Positions 28,320 to 41,212 of a DNA stretch of 64,000 nucleotides are shown here, piece after piece. The DNA is from Sulfurisoma sp963709555. GTDB taxonomy: Bacteria > Pseudomonadota > Gammaproteobacteria > Burkholderiales > Rhodocyclaceae. The DNA lies in NCBI GenBank assembly GCA_963709555.1, contig CAVPWR010000008.1, forward strand, positions 682,001-746,000, read 5' to 3'. Made by a program: the position numbers and the translations under genes. Below the pieces are notes generated by a model. The model was not told the DNA's origin. It saw nothing but the letters and a program-made list of their open reading frames with translations, and did no database searches. The number at the start of each line of letters is the position of its first letter. Position 1 is the first letter of the stretch.

Positions 28320-29211
28320 TCCGCTGCGGCCCCCGACCAGGAGCACTGCCGACGGCGAGGCCAGGTCCCCGCGCGCAGGAGCGGCGGAGGCGCCGCGCCG
28401 CGGCCTGGGTCGCAACCGGCCGCCGGCGGCGCCCGAAGACACGGTCAAGCTGCAGAAGGCGCTGGCCGACACCGGCCTCGGCTCGCGCCGCGAGATCGAG
28501 GAATGGATCGGGGCCGGCCGCGTCAATGTCAATGGCGAGCCGGCCCACGTCGGCCAGCGCATCGGCCCCGGCGACAAGGTGCGCGTCAATGGCAAGCTGG
28601 TGAACCTGCATCTGGGCCAGCAGCGTGCGCCGCGCGTGCTGCTCTATCACAAGCCCGAGGGCGAGATCGTCTCGCGTGACGACCCGCAGCACCGCGCCAG
28701 CGTCTTCGACAAGCTGCCGCGCATCCGCGGCGGGCGCTGGATCGCCATCGGCCGGCTCGACTTCAATTCCTGCGGCCTGCTGATATTCAGCAGCAGCGGC
28801 GAACTGGCCAACCGCATGATGCACCCGCGCTACGCCATCGAGCGCGAATACGCGGTGCGCCTGCTCGGCGAGTTGTCTGAGGAGGCGACCAAGCAGCTGA
28901 CCTCGGGCATCCAGCTCGACGATGGCATGGCGCACTTCCAGCGCCTCTACCCGACGGGCGGGGAGGGGGCCAACCGCTGGTACGAGGTGACGATCTCCGA
29001 GGGGCGCTACCGCGAGGTTCGGCGCATGTTCGAGGCGGTCGGCGTCACCGTCAGCCGCCTGATGCGGGTGCGCTATGGTCCGCTGGCGCTGCCGCCGCGC
29101 CTCAAGCGCGGCCAGGTGATGGAATTGTCGGCCGAGGACGTCCAGGCCCTGCTCAAGGCCCTGCCGCCGGCCGGGAAGGCGCCGGAAAGTCCAGAAGAAT
29201 CCGCGACATGA
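28264..29211 (+). CDS. rluB: RluB-type 23S rRNA pseudouridine synthase
   Basis: A 315-residue RsuA/RluB-family enzyme that isomerises uridine in 23S rRNA. After a basic, low-complexity N-terminus comes an S4 domain (KLQKALADTGLGSRREIEEW), then the catalytic motif GRLDFNSCGLL with its Asp, and YEVTISEGRYREVRRMFEAV. The TTG at 28264 is the first possible start and is embedded in scpB. Scp-Rlu adjacency is common in betaproteobacteria. Confidence 0.85.
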   Translation: METRNPQNKKKPSSSRKRSPLRPPTRSTADGEARSPRAGAAEAPRRGLGRNRPPAAPEDTVKLQKALADTGLGSRREIEEWIGAGRVNVNGEPAHVGQRIGPGDKVRVNGKLVNLHLGQQRAPRVLLYHKPEGEIVSRDDPQHRASVFDKLPRIRGGRWIAIGRLDFNSCGLLIFSSSGELANRMMHPRYAIEREYAVRLLGELSEEATKQLTSGIQLDDGMAHFQRLYPTGGEGANRWYEVTISEGRYREVRRMFEAVGVTVSRLMRVRYGPLALPPRLKRGQVMELSAEDVQALLKALPPAGKAPESPEESAT

Positions 29212-29241
29212 TTGCATCGCGTCTCCTTATATTGCTATAAT
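29212..29241 (+). promoter_or_regulatory. promoter of the rimP-nusA-infB operon
   Basis: TTGCAT (29212-29217) and TATAAT (29236-29241), 18 bp apart, in the 127-bp gap before rimP. Transcripts starting near 29248 would carry the leader terminator at 29292. Confidence 0.75.
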
Positions 29242-29291
29242 CAGCATGATTTTTTCGGTGCCGGCCATTCCGCATGGGATGGCGGGCGGGA

Positions 29292-29318
29292 AAATGGGCA
29301 GTTTGCCCATTTTTTTTT
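29292..29318 (+). terminator. leader attenuator hairpin before rimP
   Basis: AAATGGGCA/TGCCCATTT with a GTT loop (29292-29312) runs into nine T (to 29318). A weaker hairpin GCCATTCC/GGGATGGC precedes it (near 29264-29284) and could compete. A terminator between the promoter and rimP suggests attenuation, plausibly sensed by NusA itself. Confidence 0.8.
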
Positions 29319-29338
29319 GTACCTACGCTGGACACACT

Positions 29339-29809
29339 GTGCAACTGGATGACCTGATCGAGAAGGCCGTCGCCGGCCTCGGCTACGAATGCGTGGACTT
29401 CGAAACGAGTCCGCGCGGCCGTCTTTTGCGCGTATTCATCGACAAGGTGGAGGCCCCTGCCGACGCTGTGGGCGTGACCATCGACGACTGCGTGGCCGTC
29501 AGCCACCACCTGAGCCGGCTGTTCGCGGTCGAGAACGTCGATTACGACCGCCTCGAAGTGTCCTCGCCCGGCATGGACCGTCCGCTCAAGAAGCCGGCCG
29601 ATTTTGCCCGTTTCGCCGGCCACGAGGCGCAGATCAAGCTGCGCGTGCCGATCGGCAACCAGCGCAACTTCACCGGCGTCATTCTCGGCGTGCGCGAGGG
29701 CGAGCAGCCGGAAGAGGGTGCCGGCGCCGTAGCGGTCAAGGTAGGCGAGATCGAGCATGTTTTTGCATTCGATGCGATCGACAAGGCGCATCTGGTGCCC
29801 AAGTTCTGA
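29339..29809 (+). CDS. rimP: ribosome maturation factor RimP
   Basis: A 30S assembly factor of about 156 residues. The true start is taken as the GTG at 29339 (QLDDLIEKAVAGLGYECVD), because the 31 upstream codons run through the terminator hairpin. LEVSSPGMDRPLKKPADF is the conserved RimP core, and the C-terminal EIEHVFAFDAIDKAHL the SH3-like end. nusA starts 15 bp later. Confidence 0.9.
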   Translation: MQLDDLIEKAVAGLGYECVDFETSPRGRLLRVFIDKVEAPADAVGVTIDDCVAVSHHLSRLFAVENVDYDRLEVSSPGMDRPLKKPADFARFAGHEAQIKLRVPIGNQRNFTGVILGVREGEQPEEGAGAVAVKVGEIEHVFAFDAIDKAHLVPKF

Positions 29810-29824
29810 TGCAGGAGGAATGAA

Positions 29825-31306
29825 ATGAGCCGCGAACTGCTGTTGCTGGTGGATGCCCTGGCGCGCGAGAAGAACGTCGACAAGGACATCGTCTTCACGG
29901 CCCTCGAAATGGCGCTGGCCCAGGCCACCAAGAAGCGCATCAACGAAGAGGCCGACGTGCGCGTCGAGATCGATCGCGAGACGGGAGTGTATGAGTCCTT
30001 CCGCCGCTGGCTGGTTCTGCCCGACGATCAGGTCGACAACGACGAGCAGCAGATGGGCCTCATCGACGCCCGCGAGCAGCTGCCGGACGTGCAGGTCGAC
30101 GATTACATCGAGGAAGAGCTGGAGCCCATCGACTTCGGCCGCATCGGCGCCCAGGCCGCCAAGCAGGTGATCCTGCAGAAAATCCGCGATGCCGAGCGCG
30201 AGCAGGTGCTCAACGACTTCCTCGAACGCAAGGAACACCTCGTCACCGGCACCGTCAAGCGCATGGAACGCGGCAACGCCATCATCGAGGCCGGCCGCAT
30301 CGAGGCGCTGCTGCCGCGCGACCAGATGATCCCGAAGGAAAACCTCCGTCCCGGCGATCGCGTCCGCGCCTGGCTGATGAAAATCGACCGCCAGGCCCGC
30401 GGCCCGCAGCTGATCCTGTCGCGCACCGCGCCGCAGTTCATCATGAAGCTGTTCGAACTGGAAGTGCCGGAGATCGAGGACGGCCTGCTCGAGATCAAGG
30501 CGGCGGCGCGCGACCCCGGCGTGCGCGCCAAGATCGCCGTCAAGTCCAACGACCCGCGCGTCGATCCGATCGGTACCTGCGTCGGCATGCGCGGCTCGCG
30601 CGTCACCGCCGTCACCAACGAACTGGCCGGCGAACGCGTCGACATCGTGCTGTGGTCGGCCGACCCGGCGCAGCTGGTCATCGGTGCGCTGGCGCCGGCC
30701 GAGGTCAGTTCCATCGTCGTCGACGAAGAGAAGCACGCGATGGATGTGGTGATCGACGAGAACAACCTGGCCATCGCCATCGGCCGCGGCGGCCAGAACG
30801 TGCGCCTCGCCACCGAAATGACGGGCTGGACCATCAACCTGATGACGATCGAGGAATCGGCACAGAAACAGCAGCAGGAATCGGCAACGACCCGCCAGCT
30901 GTTCATGGAAAAGATCGATGTCGATCAGGAGGTCGCCGACATCCTGATCGAGGAGGGCTTCTCGACGCTGGAAGAGATCGCCTACGTGCCGCTGGCCGAG
31001 ATGCTGGAGATCGCTGCCTTCGACGAGGCCACGGTGAACGAGCTGCGCGAGCGTGCCCGTAACGTGCTGCTGACCGAGGCCATCGTCGACGAAGAGCAAT
31101 TGGACAAGGTGCAGGACGACCTGCTCGAACTGGAAGGCATGGACAAGCCGCTGGCTGCCAGGCTGGCCAAGGGCGGCATCTGCAACCGCGAGGACCTGGC
31201 CGATCTGGCGGTCGACGAGCTGACCGAAATGACTGGAATCGACGAGGATCGCGCCAAGGCGCTGATCACCACCGCGCGCGCCCACTGGTTCGCGGAAGAA
31301 GAATGA
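29825..31306 (+). CDS. nusA: transcription termination/antitermination factor NusA
   Basis: A 493-residue RNA-polymerase-associated factor. Domains in order: N-terminal RNAP-binding (MSRELLLLVDALAREKNVDK), S1 (KEHLVTGTVKRMERGNAIIE), two KH domains (VGMRGSRVTAVTNELAGERV and IGRGGQNVRLATEMTGW), and two acidic C-terminal repeats (EVADILIEEGFSTLEEIAY; LAARLAKGGICNREDLADL). Full length, with a normal start behind an AGGAGG-like site. Confidence 0.95.
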   Translation: MSRELLLLVDALAREKNVDKDIVFTALEMALAQATKKRINEEADVRVEIDRETGVYESFRRWLVLPDDQVDNDEQQMGLIDAREQLPDVQVDDYIEEELEPIDFGRIGAQAAKQVILQKIRDAEREQVLNDFLERKEHLVTGTVKRMERGNAIIEAGRIEALLPRDQMIPKENLRPGDRVRAWLMKIDRQARGPQLILSRTAPQFIMKLFELEVPEIEDGLLEIKAAARDPGVRAKIAVKSNDPRVDPIGTCVGMRGSRVTAVTNELAGERVDIVLWSADPAQLVIGALAPAEVSSIVVDEEKHAMDVVIDENNLAIAIGRGGQNVRLATEMTGWTINLMTIEESAQKQQQESATTRQLFMEKIDVDQEVADILIEEGFSTLEEIAYVPLAEMLEIAAFDEATVNELRERARNVLLTEAIVDEEQLDKVQDDLLELEGMDKPLAARLAKGGICNREDLADLAVDELTEMTGIDEDRAKALITTARAHWFAEEE

Positions 31307-31319
31307 GGATGGCACGACC

Positions 31320-33977
<2,658 letters not shown>

Positions 33978-33983
33978 TACTGT

Positions 33984-34066
33984 GGCCCCCCACGCTCGCA
34001 AACCCGGCTCGCTGCCCCCCACGGGGGGGCGCATGCCCTCTTGGGGCTGCCCGGCGAGGGCATAAA
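33984..34066 (+). repeat. GC-rich stem-loop repeat between infB and rbfA
   Basis: CCCCCCACGCTC, CCCGGCTCGCTGCCCCCCAC and then ATGCCCTC-TTGGGGCTGCCCGGC-GAGGGCAT. The arms differ from those at 2160 (ATGCCGCC/GGCGGCAT) but remain complementary. No other gene lies in this 97-bp gap. Confidence 0.75.
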
Positions 34067-34074
34067 ACTCGGCG

Positions 34075-34479
34075 ATGGCGTCACGGCAAGGCTCACCTCA
34101 CGGCTATTCGCGGGCGGATCGCGTCACCGAACAGATCCACCGCGAACTGTCTGAGCTGCTGCGGCAGGTCAAGGACCCGCGCGTCGCTCATCTGTTGCCG
34201 CTGGTGACACTCACCGGCGTGGAAATCACGGCCGACTATGCCCACGCCAAGGTGTTCTACACCTCGCTGGCCGGTCACGAGCGCGACGAGGAAATCGCCC
34301 GGGGCCTGCGCCATGCTGCCGGCTTCCTGCGCCGCGAGCTCGGCCGGCGCGTGCGCATCCATCACACGCCGGAACTGCATTTCACCTTCGACGCCTCGGT
34401 CGAGCGCGGCACCTGGCTGTCTCACCTGATCGACGAGGCCGTCGCATCAGATCACAAGGGTGAAAAAGCGGGTGAATAA
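34075..34479 (+). CDS. rbfA: ribosome-binding factor A
   Basis: A 134-residue KH-like 30S maturation factor. SRADRVTEQIHRELSELL and VTLTGVEITADYAHAKVFY are typical, followed by GFLRRELGRRVRIHHTPELHF. The start ATG at 34075 follows the repeat by 8 bp. It overlaps the truB start by 20 bp. Confidence 0.9.
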   Translation: MASRQGSPHGYSRADRVTEQIHRELSELLRQVKDPRVAHLLPLVTLTGVEITADYAHAKVFYTSLAGHERDEEIARGLRHAAGFLRRELGRRVRIHHTPELHFTFDASVERGTWLSHLIDEAVASDHKGEKAGE

Positions 34480-35401
34480 GCCGCGCCGCGCACCGCGCCG
34501 TCAGGTCGACGGCGTGCTGCTGCTCGACAAGTCCGCCGGCATGACGTCCAACACCGCGCTGCAGGTGGCGCGGCGGCTGTTCAACGCCGAGAAGGCGGGC
34601 CATACCGGCACCCTTGACCCTCTTGCCACCGGGCTGCTGCCGCTGTGCTTCGGCGAGGCCACCAAATTTGCCGGCGAACTGCTGAACGCCGACAAGACCT
34701 ACCGCGCCACGCTGCGCCTCGGTGTCACCACCGATACCGCCGACGCCGAGGGCCAGGTGCTGCTGACGCGGCCGGTGACGGTGAGTGCGGCCGACTTCGA
34801 AGCGGTGCTGCCGCGCTTCCGCGGCGAGATCGAGCAGGTGCCACCGATGTACTCGGCGCTCAAGCGCGACGGCAAAGCCCTCTACGAATATGCCCGCCAG
34901 GGCATCGAACTCGAGCGGGCGCCGCGGCGAGTGACCATACACGAGCTGCGCCTGCTCGGTTTTGCCGGAGACACGGCGGAGATCGATGTTTCCTGCAGCA
35001 AGGGCACCTACATCCGCACGCTGGCGGCCGACATCGGCGAGGCGCTGGGCTGCGGCGCCCACCTGACGGCGCTGCGCCGCACCCGCATCGGCAAGCTGAG
35101 CGTCGAGTCCGCTGTGACACTCGAGCAGATCGAGACCCGGTCTCCGGGCGAGCGGGATGCCTCGCTTGCTCCGGCCGATGCCCTGGTCGAAGATTTGCGT
35201 GTGGCAGACCTCGCGGAGCCGGAGGTCGCGCGCATCCTCCACGGCCAGTCCGTGCGCTGGAACGGTCCGGCCGGCGAGCGCTGGCGACTCTATGGCGACG
35301 GGCGCTTTCTCGGCATCGCCAGCGTCACCGCCGACGGCTGGCTCCAGCCCAAACGCCTGCTTGCTGCCGAATACGCCGCAAGTTCTGTAGCAAGTGCTTG
35401 A
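34460..35401 (+). CDS. truB: tRNA pseudouridine(55) synthase TruB
   Basis: A 313-residue enzyme making pseudouridine 55 in tRNA. GVLLLDKSAGMTSNTALQ leads to the catalytic AGHTGTLDPLATGLLPLC (Asp), with YSALKRDGKALYEYARQGI as the RNA-binding segment and a C-terminal PUA-like domain. Start GTG 34460; GTG 34472 is also possible. rpsO follows after its own promoter. Confidence 0.9.
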   Translation: MKKRVNKPRRAPRRQVDGVLLLDKSAGMTSNTALQVARRLFNAEKAGHTGTLDPLATGLLPLCFGEATKFAGELLNADKTYRATLRLGVTTDTADAEGQVLLTRPVTVSAADFEAVLPRFRGEIEQVPPMYSALKRDGKALYEYARQGIELERAPRRVTIHELRLLGFAGDTAEIDVSCSKGTYIRTLAADIGEALGCGAHLTALRRTRIGKLSVESAVTLEQIETRSPGERDASLAPADALVEDLRVADLAEPEVARILHGQSVRWNGPAGERWRLYGDGRFLGIASVTADGWLQPKRLLAAEYAASSVASA

Positions 35402-35427
35402 GCTTATAAGTGACGCGCGTGTATAAT
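35398..35427 (+). promoter_or_regulatory. rpsO promoter
   Basis: TTGAGC (35398-35403) and TATAAT (35422-35427), 18 bp apart, just after truB and 41 bp before rpsO. Confidence 0.65.
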
Positions 35428-35468
35428 CGCGCGTTTTCCGAAGTCAGACTGTTCGCAAGGATTCAAGA

Positions 35469-35738
35469 ATGGCCATTTCCACTGCCGACAAGGCGAAGAT
35501 CGTTACCGACTACCAGCGTGCCACGGGCGACACCGGTTCCCCCGAAGTTCAGGTCGCGCTGCTGACCGCCCGCATCAATGACCTGACCGGCCACTTCAAG
35601 GCCCACGTCAAGGACCACCATTCGCGCCGCGGCCTGCTCATGATGGTCAGCCAGCGCCGCAAGATGCTGGATTACCTCAAGGGCAAGAATGCCGACAGCT
35701 ACCGCGCCCTGATCGAGCGCCTTGGCTTGCGCAAGTAA
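35469..35738 (+). CDS. rpsO: 30S ribosomal protein S15
   Basis: An 89-residue S15 with the hallmark GDTGSPEVQVALLTARINDL and HHSRRGLLMMVSQRRKML. It binds 16S rRNA in the central domain. It is followed by a terminator and then pnp, the order known in many proteobacteria. Confidence 0.98.
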   Translation: MAISTADKAKIVTDYQRATGDTGSPEVQVALLTARINDLTGHFKAHVKDHHSRRGLLMMVSQRRKMLDYLKGKNADSYRALIERLGLRK

Positions 35739-35785
35739 GATTCTGGATTTCGAGTTTCGCGCCGTGCGCGAAGCCTGAACTGATT

Positions 35786-35820
35786 GCCGGCACGGCCCCT
35801 GCGGTTGTGCCGGCTTTTTT
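35786..35820 (+). terminator. Rho-independent terminator after rpsO
   Basis: GCCGGCAC (35786-35793) and GTGCCGGC (35807-35814), loop 13 nt, then six T. Confidence 0.85.
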
Positions 35821-35840
35821 GTGCATTGCTTTGACTGCCA

Positions 35841-35858
35841 GTGCGGCGTTGGCCGCAC
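35841..35858 (+). promoter_or_regulatory. hairpin in the pnp leader
   Basis: GTGCGGC/GCCGCAC with a 4-nt loop GTTG lies 22 bp before the pnp start. In enterobacteria the pnp leader folds into an RNase III target that PNPase uses to control itself; a short hairpin alone is only suggestive here. Confidence 0.4.
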
Positions 35859-35879
35859 GCTGATGAGAAAGGAATCGAT

Positions 35880-37991
<2,112 letters not shown>

Positions 37992-38010
37992 GTTCCACGT
38001 TGCAGGCAAC

Positions 38011-38038
38011 AAAAAAGGACGCCGCGGCGTCCTTTTTT
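38011..38038. terminator. Rho-independent terminator after pnp (bidirectional)
   Basis: AAAAAAGGACGCC/GGCGTCCTTTTTT around a GC centre; U-tracts on both strands. Confidence 0.95.
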
Positions 38039-38075
38039 GTTTGGTGAGTCAGGCTATTTGTTTTTAGCTTCGGCC

Positions 38076-38238
38076 GTTCGCTTCGCGAACTTAACTTTTC
38101 TGTGAAAAGTTAGCCTGCGCTGAAAACGACGAAGGCCAAGCAATGCCTGGCCTTCGTCCTTGCTTTTAGTTCCGGCATAACTTGGCTTCGCCAAGTTAGC
38201 CTTCTAAGAAACAGATGGCCTACTTGGCCATCTGTTTC
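38076..38238 (-). repeat. array of five hairpins downstream of dksA
   Basis: On the plus strand: GTTCGC/GCGAAC (38076-38090), AACTTTTC/GAAAAGTT (38093-38111), GACGAAGGCCA/TGGCCTTCGTC (38128-38158, followed by GTTTT on the minus strand, so a weak dksA terminator), AACTTGGC/GCCAAGTT (38179-38197), and GAAACAGATGGCC/GGCCATCTGTTTC (38208-38238), whose one arm is the last dksA codons. Two units are joined to the sequence AGGCTAAC on the minus strand. Confidence 0.7.
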
Positions 38239-38645
38239 TCGCGCCGCTCTTCGAGTTCCTTGCAGTCGATGCAGAGGGTGGCGGTGGGGCGGGCCTCGAG
38301 GCGCTTCAAGCCGATCTCGACGCCGCAGCTGTCGCAATAACCATACTCGCCGGACTCGATGCGGTCGATGGACTCGTCGATCTTCTTGATCAGCTTGCGC
38401 TCGCGATCGCGGTTGCGCAGTTCGAGCGCGATGTCGGATTCCTGGCTGGCGCGGTCGTTGGGATCGGCGAACACCGTCGCTTCGTCCTGCATGGTGTGCA
38501 CGGTGCGCTCGATGTCTTCCAGCAATTCCTGCTTGAGCGCGTCGAGGATCTTGCGGAAGTGCGCCAGCTGCTTGCTGTTCATGTATTCCTCGCCCTTCTT
38601 GGCAACGTAGGGCGGGAACTGCTTGTGCAGGAAATCTTCGGCCAT
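38220..38645 (-). CDS. dksA: RNA polymerase-binding transcription factor DksA
   Basis: A 141-residue ppGpp co-regulator that binds the RNAP secondary channel. The coiled-coil tip segment is ATVFADPNDRASQESDIALE, and the zinc finger is GYCDSCGVEIGL with ATLCIDCKELEE. The start MAEDFLHKQFPPY at 38645 was chosen over a 19-residue upstream extension. The last codons form one arm of a 13-bp hairpin. The partner relA is also in this window. Confidence 0.85.
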   Translation of the reverse strand: MAEDFLHKQFPPYVAKKGEEYMNSKQLAHFRKILDALKQELLEDIERTVHTMQDEATVFADPNDRASQESDIALELRNRDRERKLIKKIDESIDRIESGEYGYCDSCGVEIGLKRLEARPTATLCIDCKELEERREKQMAK

Positions 38646-38775
38646 GCTGGGGAATCCGTTTCGGGAAACGCGCTTTATAAACGAAACAGCGGCTGCCCGC
38701 AAGTCGCGTTTCTCTCGGCGTTTCCGACTTCACCGCAGGGCACCGCTCGCGTTGACTTTCGAGAGCACAGATTGA

Positions 38776-38804
38776 TTGACCGGCCTCGCCCGCATCGGTA
38801 GAAT
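38776..38804 (+). promoter_or_regulatory. promoter of the tRNA cluster
   Basis: TTGACC (38776-38781) and TAGAAT (38799-38804), 17 bp apart, 10 bp before tRNA-Pro; the GC-rich stretch GCGCGC following the -10 is a discriminator typical of stringently controlled genes. Confidence 0.65.
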
Positions 38805-38814
38805 GCGCGCTTCT

Positions 38815-38891
<77 letters not shown>

Positions 38892-38923
38892 AAGCGTTCC
38901 CAGTATTTGGCAAGCTCATCGGA

Positions 38924-39000
38924 CTGCCTGTAGCTCAACCGGATAGAGCACCGGCCTTCTAAGCCGGGGGTTGTGGGTTCGAGTCCCGCCGGGCGGGCCA
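38924..39000 (+). tRNA. tRNA-Arg (TCT)
   Basis: A 77-nt cloverleaf. The acceptor CTGCCTG pairs with CGGGCGG using G-U pairs; encoded CCA. The anticodon stem CCGGC/GCCGG encloses TCT. The 5' acceptor is the least standard part of this tRNA. Confidence 0.9.
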
Positions 39001-39018
39001 AAATTTGGTTTTACAGTG

Positions 39019-39094
39019 GTGGCTGTAGCTCAGTTGGTAGAGTCCTGGATTGTGATTCCAGTTGTCGTGGGTTCGAGCCCCATCAGCCACCCCA
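39019..39094 (+). tRNA. tRNA-His (GTG)
   Basis: A 76-nt cloverleaf from GTGGCTG to CAGCCAC-C-CCA. The base before it (39018) is G, giving the G-1:C73 pair needed by HisRS. Anticodon GTG in stem CTGGA/TCCAG. Confidence 0.95.
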
Positions 39095-39098
39095 AATA

Positions 39099-39141
39099 AA
39101 AGGCGGCAAGATCTTTCGGTCTTGCCGCCTTTCCCTTTTTT
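39099..39141 (+). terminator. terminator after the tRNA cluster
   Basis: AAAGGCGGCAAGA/TCTTGCCGCCTTT (39099-39132, loop 8 nt) then CCC and six T. Confidence 0.85.
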
Positions 39142-39167
39142 GCTTGCTGCAGTACTGCTATCTTCCG

Positions 39168-40073
39168 TCAGCTTCGGTTCAGTTGTCCGAGATCGCGTGC
39201 GTGCAGCAGGAAGATCTTGCCTTCGGCATGCGGAGTGTCGATCCACATCAAGGGCAGTTCGGGGAAGGCGGCTTCGACGATGTCGCGATTGTGGCCGACC
39301 TCGATGGCGAGCAGGCCTTCCGGCTTCAGGTGCCGCGCGGCCTCCGCCAGGATTATGCGGACGATGTCGAGCCCGTCTGCGCCGGCGGCCAGAGCGAGCG
39401 AGGGTTCGCGCCGGTACTCCTCCGGCAGGCTCGCCATGGCGGCGGCCGTGACGTAGGGCGGGTTGGAAATGATCAGGTCGTAGCGGCGCTTGCCGAGCTT
39501 GCCGAAAACATCGGAACGGACGAGGCGTACCTGCTCGTCGAGGCCATAGTCGGCGACATTGCGCTGCGCCACGGCCAGCGCGTCCGCCGAAATGTCGACC
39601 GCATCGACGCGCGCGTTGGGGAAGGCATGGGCCATCAGGATGGCGAGGCAGCCCGAGCCGGTGCACAGGTCGAGCGCGTCCGACACTTCGGTCGCATCGG
39701 CGACCCACGGGGCGAAGCCTTCGTGCAGGAGTTCGGCGAAATACGAACGCGGCACGATGACGCGTTCGTCGACATAGAAGCGGAAATCGCCGAGCCAGGC
39801 CTCCTGCGTGAGATAGGCGGCAGGCAGGCGGCGGGCAATCCGCTGCTGCAGGATATTGAGCACCGCCAGGCGCTCGTCCGCGGTGAGGCGGGCGTCGAGG
39901 AACACCTCCAGCCGGTCGTTGGGCAGGTGCAGGGCGTGCAGGATCAGCCAGGCGGCTTCGTCGAAGGCGTTGTCGGTGCCGTGGCCGAAGAAGAGCCCGG
40001 CATCGTTGAAGCGGCTGACGGCCCAGCGCAGCCAGTCGCGCAAGGTGATCAACTCGGTCGTCTGCGTCTGCAT
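39168..40073 (-). CDS. prmB: 50S ribosomal protein L3 N5-glutamine methyltransferase PrmB
   Basis: A 301-residue HemK-family methyltransferase. SAM motif LDLCTGSGCLAILMAHAFP and the catalytic IISNPPYVTAAAM. The N-terminal helix bundle has FGHGTDNAFDEAAWLILHAL, typical for PrmB rather than PrmC. The stop of dapE lies 5 bp upstream. Confidence 0.9.
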   Translation of the reverse strand: MQTQTTELITLRDWLRWAVSRFNDAGLFFGHGTDNAFDEAAWLILHALHLPNDRLEVFLDARLTADERLAVLNILQQRIARRLPAAYLTQEAWLGDFRFYVDERVIVPRSYFAELLHEGFAPWVADATEVSDALDLCTGSGCLAILMAHAFPNARVDAVDISADALAVAQRNVADYGLDEQVRLVRSDVFGKLGKRRYDLIISNPPYVTAAAMASLPEEYRREPSLALAAGADGLDIVRIILAEAARHLKPEGLLAIEVGHNRDIVEAAFPELPLMWIDTPHAEGKIFLLHARDLGQLNRS

Positions 40074-40078
40074 GGTGG

Positions 40079-41212
40079 TCAAGCCAGCAGGCGCTTCATC
40101 ACGCCCTGGTAGATGTGGGCGAGCGGTTCGAGGTCGGACAGCGCGATGCACTCGTCGACCTTGTGGATGGTGGCATTGATCGGGCCGAACTCGACGACCT
40201 CGGGGCAGATGTCGGCGATGAAGCGCCCGTCCGACGTGCCGCCCGTCGTCGACAGCTGGGGCACGACGCGGGCATGCGCCTGGATGGATTCCGTCAGCGC
40301 GGTGACGAGCTTGCCCGGGCGCGTCAGGAAGGGCCTGCCGCCGAGCGTCCATTGAATGTCGTATTCGAGGCCGTGGCGGTCGAGGATCGCGAGGACGCGG
40401 GACTGCAGTTCCTCTGGCGTGCTGGCGGTGGAGAAGCGGAAGTTGCAGAGAATCTCGAAGGTGCCCGGCACGACGTTGGTGGCGCCGGTGCCGGCATGGG
40501 CGTTGGAAATCTGGAAGCTGGTCGGCGGGAAGTATTCGTTGCCCTCGTCCCAGCGGGTCGCCGCCAGTTCGGCCAGGGCGGGGGCGGCCAGATGCACCGG
40601 ATTGCGCACCTGCTCGGGGTAGGCGACGTGGCCCTGGATGCCCTTGACCACGAGACGCGCGGAGAGCGAGCCGCGGCGGCCGTTCTTCATGGTGTCGCCG
40701 AACTTCGCCGCCGAGGTCGGCTCGCCGACGACACAGTAGTCGATGGACTGCGTGCGTGCCTTGAGCGCCTCGACCACCTTGACCGTGCCGTGGATGGCGT
40801 CGCCTTCCTCGTCGGAGGTGAGCAGGAGGGCGAGGGAACCCCGGTGCTGCGGATGCATGTGGAGGAAGCGCTCGCAGGCGACGACGAAGGCGGCGAGCGA
40901 CGACTTCATGTCGGCGGCGCCGCGGCCGTAAAGGTGCCCATCGCGCTCGGTGGCCTGGAACGGATCGGATGCCCAGCGCTCGGGCGGGCCCGGGGGGACG
41001 ACGTCGGTATGGCCGGCGAAGCAGAGCAGGGGGGCAGCAGAGCCGCGCCGCGCCCACAGATTCGAGACGCCGCCACTGTCGATGCGTTCCAGCGTGAAGC
41101 CGAGCGGCGCCAGGCGCCTGCCGATCAGGTCGAGGCAGCCGGCGTCGTCAGGTGTGACGGAGCGGCGTTCGATCAGTTGGCGGGCAAGGGCGAGCGTGGC
41201 GTCTTCGCTCAT
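40079..41212 (-). CDS. dapE: succinyl-diaminopimelate desuccinylase
   Basis: A 377-residue di-zinc hydrolase in lysine and peptidoglycan synthesis. Metal ligands occur in FAGHTDVVPPG, GRGAADMKSSLAAFV and LTSDEEGDAIHGT, with TTGGTSDGRFIA later. It overlaps pilU by 4 bp. dapD and dapC, the preceding steps, are just upstream. Confidence 0.95.
   Translation of the reverse strand: MSEDATLALARQLIERRSVTPDDAGCLDLIGRRLAPLGFTLERIDSGGVSNLWARRGSAAPLLCFAGHTDVVPPGPPERWASDPFQATERDGHLYGRGAADMKSSLAAFVVACERFLHMHPQHRGSLALLLTSDEEGDAIHGTVKVVEALKARTQSIDYCVVGEPTSAAKFGDTMKNGRRGSLSARLVVKGIQGHVAYPEQVRNPVHLAAPALAELAATRWDEGNEYFPPTSFQISNAHAGTGATNVVPGTFEILCNFRFSTASTPEELQSRVLAILDRHGLEYDIQWTLGGRPFLTRPGKLVTALTESIQAHARVVPQLSTTGGTSDGRFIADICPEVVEFGPINATIHKVDECIALSDLEPLAHIYQGVMKRLLA

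Noticed and set aside
29246..29338. Extended rimP N-terminus from the longest ORF
   Set aside because: It would be translated through the terminator hairpin and lacks family similarity; the GTG at 29339 fits RimP.
35841..35879. Extended pnp N-terminus
   Set aside because: It lies in a leader hairpin; the GTG at 35880 has AAAGGA at the right distance.
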